Shown: piece by piece, positions 15,580-20,752 of the stretch
Position numbering within the stretch: position 1 is the stretch's first letter
How the letters are laid out: each line of letters begins with the position of its first letter
Assembly (NCBI GenBank): GCA_023395465.1
Contig: JAEWZE010000202.1
Span: 1 to 20,752, forward strand
Reading direction: 5' to 3'
Length of the DNA stretch: 20,752 nt
DNA from: Pseudomonadota bacterium
GTDB lineage: Bacteria > Pseudomonadota > Gammaproteobacteria > Xanthomonadales > Xanthomonadaceae
Notes under the pieces: model-generated
Told to the model about the DNA's origin: nothing
Database searches by the model: none
What the model saw: only the letters and a program-made list of their open reading frames with translations
Made by a program: the position numbers and the translations under genes

Positions 15580-16226
15580 GGGCGCGAGTCCCCGGCCAGG
15601 GCCAGCAGGTCGGTGGCGATCGCGGCCGGGTCGTCGACCGCGCTGCCGGTGATCACGCCGGCCATCCGGCCGCGCGGATCGAGCACGGCCATCGAGGCGC
15701 TGTGGTCGATCGAATACTGGTCGGCCGGCGCGCCATCGGCGGCCGGCACCTTGGCGAACACCATCGACAGCGAACGGGTGAACGCCTCCAGTGAGGGAAT
15801 GTCGGCGGTCGCGGCCAGGGTGTCGCGATGGAAGGCGTGGGCGTACTCGCCGATGCGGTCCGGCGAGTCGCGCTCGGGATCGACCGAGACGAACAGCACC
15901 CGCGGCCGGGTGGAATCGGGCAGCGCTTCCCACTGCCGCTGCGCCTGCGCCAGCTGCGCCAGCGTCGTCGGGCACACGTCGGGGCAGAAGGTGAAGCCGA
16001 TGAACACGATGGTCCAGTGGCCGTGCAGCTCGCCGGGCATCAGCTGGGTGCCGTCGGACTGCTGCAGCGCGAAGTCCGGCAGCTCGCGCGGCTGCGGGAA
16101 CAGCTTCACCGCCTGCAGCGCAGGCTGCGGCACGGCCGGGTCGGCGAAGAACTTGCGCGACGCCAGCAGCCCCAGTCCGGCGAACAGGGCGACCAGCAGC
16201 ACGATGATGACGGTGCGGTTGAACAT
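15576..16226 (-). CDS. SCO1/SenC copper chaperone
   Basis: A 216-residue thioredoxin-fold protein of the SCO1/SenC family, which delivers copper to the CuA or CuB site of cytochrome oxidases, or acts as a thiol reductase for it. An N-terminal membrane anchor covers about 6-24, putting the domain in the periplasm. The copper ligands are Cys81 and Cys85 in FTFCPDVCPTT and His175 in YSIDHSASM; Asp116 in VSVDPERDSP is also conserved. No cytochrome oxidase gene is visible here, which is unusual but not rare for this family. Its stop overlaps the psd start. A minus-strand TATCAT box lies 27 bases before the ATG, back to back with the prmB promoter. Confidence 0.95.
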   Translation of the reverse strand: MFNRTVIIVLLVALFAGLGLLASRKFFADPAVPQPALQAVKLFPQPRELPDFALQQSDGTQLMPGELHGHWTIVFIGFTFCPDVCPTTLAQLAQAQRQWEALPDSTRPRVLFVSVDPERDSPDRIGEYAHAFHRDTLAATADIPSLEAFTRSLSMVFAKVPAADGAPADQYSIDHSASMAVLDPRGRMAGVITGSAVDDPAAIATDLLALAGDSRP

Positions 16227-16252
16227 CCGGGAATCCAGGCGGTCAGCGGGCC

Positions 16253-16258
16253 ATGATA
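16253..16258 (-). promoter_or_regulatory. Candidate -10 box of SCO1-psd (TATCAT)
   Basis: TATCAT on the minus strand matches 5 of 6 -10 bases and sits 27 bases before the SCO1 ATG. It is separated by 13 bases from the prmB -10 box on the plus strand. No -35 box is clear. Confidence 0.4.
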
Positions 16259-16271
16259 CCCCGGCCGCCGC

Positions 16272-16277
16272 TATACT
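16272..16277 (+). promoter_or_regulatory. Candidate -10 box of prmB (TATACT)
   Basis: TATACT matches 5 of 6 -10 bases, with transcription expected to begin near 16284 and the ATG at 16313. This placement argues against the in-frame upstream ATG at 16253 as the start. Confidence 0.45.
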
Positions 16278-16312
16278 TGCCGACCGGCGTCGTGCCGGGA
16301 CGGACGCCCGCC

Positions 16313-17281
16313 ATGACCGACGAACTGCATACGATCATCGACCTGATCCGCTACGGCGCCAGCCGTTTCAGCGCGGCCGGGCTGACCTTCGGGCACAGCT
16401 ACGACAACGCCATCGACGAGGCCACCCAGCTCACCCTGCACGCGCTGCACCTGCCGCACGACCTGGGCCCGGCCTATGGCCAGGCGCGCGTCACGCTGGC
16501 CGAGAAGGAGGACGTGCTGGCGCTGTTCCTGCGCCGCATCGAGGAGCGCGTGCCGGCCGCCTACCTGACCGGCGAGGCCTGGTTCGCGGGCCTGAGCTTC
16601 AAGAGCGATGCGCGCGCGCTGGTGCCGCGTTCGCCGATCGCCGAACTGATCCTGTCCGGCTTCGAGCCCTGGCTGGGCGGGCGCGAGGTGCGCCGCGCGC
16701 TGGACCTGTGCACCGGCTCGGGCTGCATCGCCATCGCCATGGCGCACTACAACCCGGACTGGCACGTGGACGGTGCCGACATCAGCGACGAGGCGCTGTC
16801 GCTGGCGCGCGAGAACGAATCGCGCCTGCTGTCGACCAACACCCGCTTCGTCAGGTCCGACCTGTTCGCCGACCTGCAGGGCGAGCACTACGACCTGATC
16901 GTGACCAACCCGCCGTACGTGACCAACGACGAGACCGACGCGCTGCCGCAGGAATACTCGTACGAACCCGACCTGGGCCTGCGCGCCGGCGACGACGGCC
17001 TCGACATCGTGCTGCGCATCCTGCGCGACGCGCCGCTGCACCTGACCGACGACGGCCTGCTGGTGTGCGAGGTTGGCGAGTCCGAACGGGCGCTGTCTGC
17101 CCTGCTGCCGGAGCTGCCGCTGGTGTGGGTGGAGTTCAAGGTCGGGCAGATGGGCGTGTTCGTGGTCGAACGCCACGATCTGGTGAACCATCATGCGCGG
17201 ATCCGGGCGCTGGCCGATGCGCGGGAGGGCGCCGCGGGCGTGTCGCCGACGTCGGCGCCGGCACCGGACCGCCTGTTCTGA
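16313..17281 (+). CDS. prmB: Ribosomal protein L3 N5-glutamine methyltransferase PrmB
   Basis: A 322-residue SAM-dependent methyltransferase that methylates the conserved glutamine of ribosomal protein L3. The SAM loop is DLCTGSGCIAIAMA (131-144) and the catalytic motif is NPPY (199-202) in VTNPPYV. The helical N-terminus ELHTIIDLIRYGASRFS, with AYLTGEAWF (83-91), marks PrmB rather than the release-factor enzyme PrmC. An upstream in-frame ATG at 16253 would add 20 residues, but it lies before the TATACT promoter box and the added residues look non-coding; the ATG at 16313 follows GGGACGGA. The last 30 residues are Ala/Pro-rich and look disordered, slightly longer than usual. It precedes aroC, as in relatives. 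Confidence 0.95.
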   Translation: MTDELHTIIDLIRYGASRFSAAGLTFGHSYDNAIDEATQLTLHALHLPHDLGPAYGQARVTLAEKEDVLALFLRRIEERVPAAYLTGEAWFAGLSFKSDARALVPRSPIAELILSGFEPWLGGREVRRALDLCTGSGCIAIAMAHYNPDWHVDGADISDEALSLARENESRLLSTNTRFVRSDLFADLQGEHYDLIVTNPPYVTNDETDALPQEYSYEPDLGLRAGDDGLDIVLRILRDAPLHLTDDGLLVCEVGESERALSALLPELPLVWVEFKVGQMGVFVVERHDLVNHHARIRALADAREGAAGVSPTSAPAPDRLF

Positions 17282-17555
17282 AGCATCGCTGCGCCGGCGG
17301 TAGGTCGGAGCTGTCGATCCCATTGCGTGGGCATGGAGCATCGTTGCGACGATGGAACCCGCGTTCGTGACGGTACGGACGACGCGGCGTCGCGCGACAC
17401 CACATCGCCGGTGCGGAGGTTGCGGCTGAAACCGCGGCTCGAGTGCGCCTTGCGGGTTTGATCGCGGCGTGCGGGGTGAGACACTGCGGCAGGTCGGCGA
17501 CGCACCGCGCCGGTCCGCATCCGCGCCACCCCAGGGCTAGCGAGGCCTCCGCATC
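17282..17555. other. 274-base gap between prmB and aroC
   Basis: The longest non-coding stretch in the window. I see no convincing gene. It holds a short hairpin CATCGT/ACGATG (17339-17354), and an imperfect hairpin at 17419-17438 built on GCGG/CCGC around CTGAAA, which resembles decayed REP-like repeats of this bacterial group. A weak promoter candidate is TTGATC (17458-17463) with GACACT (17480-17485), spacer 16, for aroC. Confidence 0.35.
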
Positions 17556-18650
17556 TTGAACACCTTCGGCCATCTGTTCCGCGTCACCACCTTCGGCGAG
17601 TCGCATGGTCCGGCGATCGGATGCGTGATCGACGGCTGCCCGCCCGGCATCGCCATCGCGCCGGACGACTTCGCCCACGACCTGTCGCGACGCGCCACCG
17701 GCAAGACCCGCCATACCTCGGCGCGGCGCGAGGCGGACGAGGTCGAGATCCTGAGCGGCGTGTACCAGGGCGTCACCACCGGCACGCCGCTGGCGCTGCT
17801 GGTGCGCAACACCGACCAGCGCAGCAAGGACTACGGCGCCATCGAGCGCCAGTTCCGCCCCGGCCATGCCGACTACGCCTACTGGCACAAGTACGGCCTC
17901 CGCGATCCGCGCGGCGGTGGGCGATCGTCGGCGCGCGAGACCACGATGCGCGTGGCGGCGGCGGTGGTGGCGAAGAAGTGGCTGGCGCAGCGCGGCGTTG
18001 GCGTGCGCGGCCACCTGGCGCAGATCGGCGAGGTCGTCCCGCGTGCGCACGACTGGAGCGTGGTGGAGCAAAACCCCTTCTTCTGGCCATGCGCGGAGCA
18101 GGTGCCCGAACTCGAGGCCTACATGGATGCGCTGCGCAAGTCGGGCGATTCGGTCGGCGCGAAGGTCGTCGCCGTGGCCGATGGCGTGCCGCCGGGCTGG
18201 GGCGAGCCGGTGTACGGCAAGCTCGATGGCGACATCGCCGCTGCGATGATGTCGATCAACGCGGTCAAGGGCGTGGAGATCGGCGACGGCTTCGCCAGCG
18301 TGGCGCAGAAGGGCACGCAGCACCGCGACGTGATGACGCCGGGCGGCTTCCTCTCCAACCATGCCGGCGGAGTGCTGGGCGGCATCAGCACCGGCCAGCA
18401 GGTGGTCGCGTCGGTCGCGTTCAAGCCCACGTCGAGCCTGCGCCTGCCGGTCGAGGGCGTGGACATCGACGGCAACGTGGTCGACATCGTCACCACTGGC
18501 CGCCACGACCCCTGCGTCGGCATCCGCGCCACCCCGATCTGCGAGGCGATGCTGGCGCTGGTGCTGATCGACCAGGCCCTGCGCCACCGCGCCCAGTGCG
18601 GCGACGTCGGCGCGGTGTCGCCGCGTATTCCCGCCGGCGCCGGTGGCTGA
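17556..18650 (+). CDS. aroC: Chorismate synthase AroC
   Basis: A 364-residue chorismate synthase, the FMN-dependent enzyme that makes chorismate from EPSP as the last step of the shikimate pathway. Signature blocks are TFGESHGPAIG (12-22, with His17), QFRPGHADYAY (99-109), GGRSSARET (121-129) and TTGRHDPCVGIR (313-324). The start is a TTG: an in-frame TAG lies at 17538, no ATG or GTG lies between, and TTG gives the family N-terminus NTFGHLFRVTTFG. GAGG at 17542-17545 serves as ribosome site with a long spacer. The stop overlaps the next gene by eight bases. Confidence 0.97.
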   Translation: MNTFGHLFRVTTFGESHGPAIGCVIDGCPPGIAIAPDDFAHDLSRRATGKTRHTSARREADEVEILSGVYQGVTTGTPLALLVRNTDQRSKDYGAIERQFRPGHADYAYWHKYGLRDPRGGGRSSARETTMRVAAAVVAKKWLAQRGVGVRGHLAQIGEVVPRAHDWSVVEQNPFFWPCAEQVPELEAYMDALRKSGDSVGAKVVAVADGVPPGWGEPVYGKLDGDIAAAMMSINAVKGVEIGDGFASVAQKGTQHRDVMTPGGFLSNHAGGVLGGISTGQQVVASVAFKPTSSLRLPVEGVDIDGNVVDIVTTGRHDPCVGIRATPICEAMLALVLIDQALRHRAQCGDVGAVSPRIPAGAGG

Positions 18651-19647
18651 CACCCGGCCCCGGGTCTGGGTATCGCAGCCGCTGTTCGACGACATCGTCG
18701 ACAGGCTGGGCGAGCACTTCGAAGTCGACGCCGCGCGCGAGGTGACTGCATGGTCGCCGGACGCGATCGCGGCCAGGCTGCGCGAGGCCGACGGCGCGCT
18801 GGTGACGCTCAACGAACGCGTCGGCGCCGCGCAGGTGGCCGGCGCGACGCGGCTGCGCGCGATCGCCAACGTCGGCGTCGGCTACAACAACCTCGACGTC
18901 GCGGCGCTTCAGGCGCGCGGCATCGTCGCCACCAACACGCCCGACGTGCTCACCGAGACCACTGCCGACATGGGCTTCGCGCTGCTGCTGGCCGCGGCGC
19001 GGCGCATCACCGAAGGCGAGCGCTGGCTGCGCGAAGGCCACTGGACGCAGTGGTCCTTCGACACCCTGCTGGGGCATGACGTGCACGGCAGCACGCTGGG
19101 GATCCTCGGCATGGGCCGGATCGGGCAGGCCATCGCCAGGCGCGGCGCGCACGGCTTCGGCATGCGCGTGGTCTACCACAACCGCAACCGCCTGCCGGGC
19201 GGTATCGAACGCAACAGTCGTGCCGCGTGGGTCGACTTCGATACACTGCTGCGCGAGTCGGACCACCTGGTGCTGGTCCTGCCGTATTCCCCGCAGACCC
19301 GCCACGTGATCGACGCTCCCGCCCTCGCGAAGATGAAGCCCACCGCGACGCTGACCAACATCGCGCGCGGCGGCCTGGTCGACGAGGATGCGCTGGCCGA
19401 CGCGCTGGCTGCCGGCAATCTGGCATCGGCGGCGCTGGACGTGTTCGAGGGCGAGCCGGCGGTCAACCCCAGGCTGCTGGCGTTGCGCAACGTGGTGCTG
19501 ACGCCGCACGCCGGCAGCGCCAGCCGGGCGACCCGCCGCGCGATGGCCACCCTGGCCGTGGACAACCTGATCGCCGCGCTGGGACGGGGGCCACAGGCCG
19601 GCAACCCGCCCACGCCGATCGCCGGAAAAGCGCCCGCGAAACGATAG
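18643..19647 (+). CDS. NADP-type D-2-hydroxyacid dehydrogenase (glyoxylate/hydroxypyruvate reductase-like)
   Basis: A 334-residue D-isomer-specific 2-hydroxyacid dehydrogenase. The dinucleotide fold begins with GILGMGRIGQAIARR (153-167). The catalytic residues are Arg242 (IARGGLVDE), Glu271 (VFEGEP) and His289 (TPHAGSAS). The end of the second strand reads VVYHNRNRLP, without the acidic residue of NAD-specific enzymes, so NADPH use is inferred. The best match is the GhrB type that reduces glyoxylate and hydroxypyruvate; the substrate is not certain. The GTG start overlaps the aroC stop by eight bases (GTGGCTGA), so it is coupled to aroC. It lies between two biosynthetic genes, aroC and asd. 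Confidence 0.9.
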   Translation: MADTRPRVWVSQPLFDDIVDRLGEHFEVDAAREVTAWSPDAIAARLREADGALVTLNERVGAAQVAGATRLRAIANVGVGYNNLDVAALQARGIVATNTPDVLTETTADMGFALLLAAARRITEGERWLREGHWTQWSFDTLLGHDVHGSTLGILGMGRIGQAIARRGAHGFGMRVVYHNRNRLPGGIERNSRAAWVDFDTLLRESDHLVLVLPYSPQTRHVIDAPALAKMKPTATLTNIARGGLVDEDALADALAAGNLASAALDVFEGEPAVNPRLLALRNVVLTPHAGSASRATRRAMATLAVDNLIAALGRGPQAGNPPTPIAGKAPAKR

Positions 19648-19753
19648 GGGAGCCATCGCCCGGCCGTTCCGCGCGCGGGTTCCCCCGAAGACAGCGACCG
19701 TGCGCTGCGCGCCGCACCCCGTTCCCCTTTGCGTTTCCTTTCCCGGACCCCTC
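19648..19753. other. Gap before asd
   Basis: This 106-base stretch ends in a pyrimidine-rich run just before the asd ATG and has no clear Shine-Dalgarno site. A small repeat GTGCG (19700-19704) / CGCAC (19713-19717) could form a weak hairpin. No definite promoter is seen. Confidence 0.3.
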
Positions 19754-20752
19754 ATGAACACCCCGAACACCCGTCGTTTCAACGTAGCCGTCGTCGGCGC
19801 CACCGGCGCCGTCGGCGAAGTGATGCTGTCGATCCTGGCCGAACGCGATTTCCCGGTCGGCAAGCTCGTACCGCTGGCCTCCGCGCGCTCGGCCGGCAGC
19901 ACGGTCGAGTTCCGCGGCGAGGACCATGTGGTCCAGGACCTCGCGACCTTCGACCCCAGCGGCATTGACATCGCCCTGTTCTCCGCCGGCGGCGACACCT
20001 CGAAGGAATTCGCGCCGAAGTTCGCCGCGGTCGGCGCGGTGGTGATCGACAACTCCTCGGCCTTCCGCTACGACGACGACGTCCCGCTGGTGGTGAGCGA
20101 GGTCAATCCCGAGCAGGTGCGCAACCGCCCGCGCGGCATCATCGCCAACCCCAACTGTTCGACGATGCAGATGCTGGTCGCGCTGGCGCCGCTGCACCGC
20201 CGCTACGGCATCGAGCGCATCAACGTCGCCACCTACCAGTCGGTGTCGGGCGCCGGCCGCAGCGCGATGGAGGAACTGGGCAAGCAGACGGCGCAGCTGC
20301 TGGGCTTCCGCGACATCGACACGGACAAGTTCCCCGTGCAGATCGCCTTCAACCTGATCCCGCAGATCGACGTGTTCATGGACAACGGCTTCACCAAGGA
20401 AGAGATGAAGCTGGTCTGGGAAACGCGCAAGATCCTGGGCGACGACACCATCCTGGTGAACCCCACCGCAGTGCGCGTGCCGGTGTTCTACGGGCACTCC
20501 GAGGCGGTGGCGATCGAGACCCGCGACAAGGTCACCCCGGAAGCGGCGCGCGAACTGCTGGCCGCCTCGCCCGGCATCGAAGTGGTCGACGACCGCGTGC
20601 CAGGCGGCTATCCGACGCCGGTGACGCATGCCTCGGGACGCGACGCCGTCTACGTGGGCCGCATCCGCGAGGACCTCTCGCATCCGCGTGGCCTCAACCT
20701 GTGGATCGTCTCGGACAACATCCGCAAGGGCGCCGCGCTCAACGCGGTGCAG
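19754..20752 (+). CDS. asd: Aspartate-semialdehyde dehydrogenase Asd (3' end missing)
   Basis: The first 333 codons, in frame to the last base of the window, of the enzyme that reduces aspartyl phosphate to aspartate semialdehyde with NADPH, on the way to lysine, threonine, methionine and diaminopimelate. The nucleotide loop is VVGATGAVGE (13-22). The nucleophile is Cys135 in NPNCSTMQM. YQSVSGAGR (161-169) and His248 in VFYGHSEAV complete the active site. The family usually has about 340 residues, so only some ten residues are missing. The ATG at 19754 gives the normal N-terminus. In relatives it is followed by a FimV-like gene, which lies outside the window. Confidence 0.97.
   Translation, partial: MNTPNTRRFNVAVVGATGAVGEVMLSILAERDFPVGKLVPLASARSAGSTVEFRGEDHVVQDLATFDPSGIDIALFSAGGDTSKEFAPKFAAVGAVVIDNSSAFRYDDDVPLVVSEVNPEQVRNRPRGIIANPNCSTMQMLVALAPLHRRYGIERINVATYQSVSGAGRSAMEELGKQTAQLLGFRDIDTDKFPVQIAFNLIPQIDVFMDNGFTKEEMKLVWETRKILGDDTILVNPTAVRVPVFYGHSEAVAIETRDKVTPEAARELLAASPGIEVVDDRVPGGYPTPVTHASGRDAVYVGRIREDLSHPRGLNLWIVSDNIRKGAALNAVQ

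Noticed and set aside
16253..16312. Upstream ATG start for prmB
   Set aside because: It would put the start before the TATACT promoter box, and the added residues do not resemble the family.
15025..17370. A 781-codon plus-strand open frame across psd, SCO1 and prmB
   Set aside because: It runs antisense to two recognised genes and out of frame with prmB, and has low-complexity composition. It is a shadow of codon bias.

Overview
The window is ordinary, well-packed chromosomal DNA from a high-GC gammaproteobacterium, most likely a member of the Xanthomonadaceae (Lysobacter, Luteimonas or Xanthomonas type). The evidence is very GC-rich codon use, the form of the Dcd, GreB, AroC and Psd proteins, and the run prmB, aroC, 2-hydroxyacid dehydrogenase, asd, which I remember as typical of that family. 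I see no rRNA, tRNA, CRISPR array, phage, transposon or plasmid genes. The window holds 23 protein genes, and the first and last are cut by its edges. No gene-free stretch exceeds 300 bases; the longest is 274.

Layout. 1-2173 (+): 3' part of the Fe-S carrier ATPase gene apbC/mrp, dcd (dCTP deaminase) and an RDD membrane protein. 2379-3494 (-): a coupled pair, dienelactone hydrolase then HIT hydrolase. 3595-5435 (+): rimO and a small low-affinity iron permease homologue. 5449-12966 (-): reading with transcription, a HerA-like ATPase (DUF853), then the tight run pxpB, pxpC, pxpA, DUF969, DUF979, pcp, then an NlpE-like lipoprotein and greB. 13146-14705 (+): an MltD-like lytic transglycosylase with one LysM. 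14731-16226 (-): SCO1/SenC copper protein overlapping psd. 16313-20752 (+): prmB, aroC, an NADP-type 2-hydroxyacid dehydrogenase and asd (cut at the end).

The most coherent system is the six-gene block 6545-11338, in which every gene overlaps its neighbour by 1-8 bases. Pcp frees N-terminal pyroglutamate from peptides and PxpABC hydrolyses 5-oxoproline to glutamate with ATP. Between them lie two paired membrane proteins of unknown function, DUF969 and DUF979, which I infer form a two-part transporter for 5-oxoproline, a related acid or pyroglutamyl peptides. PxpABC and Pcp are known families; the transporter role is the least described part of the window.

Control signals are modest. Good -10 boxes without clear -35 boxes precede several genes, including two divergent promoter pairs (DLH/rimO and SCO1/prmB). 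All three convergent gene junctions carry a GC-rich inverted repeat, two of which include stop codons. Four genes start with GTG or TTG.
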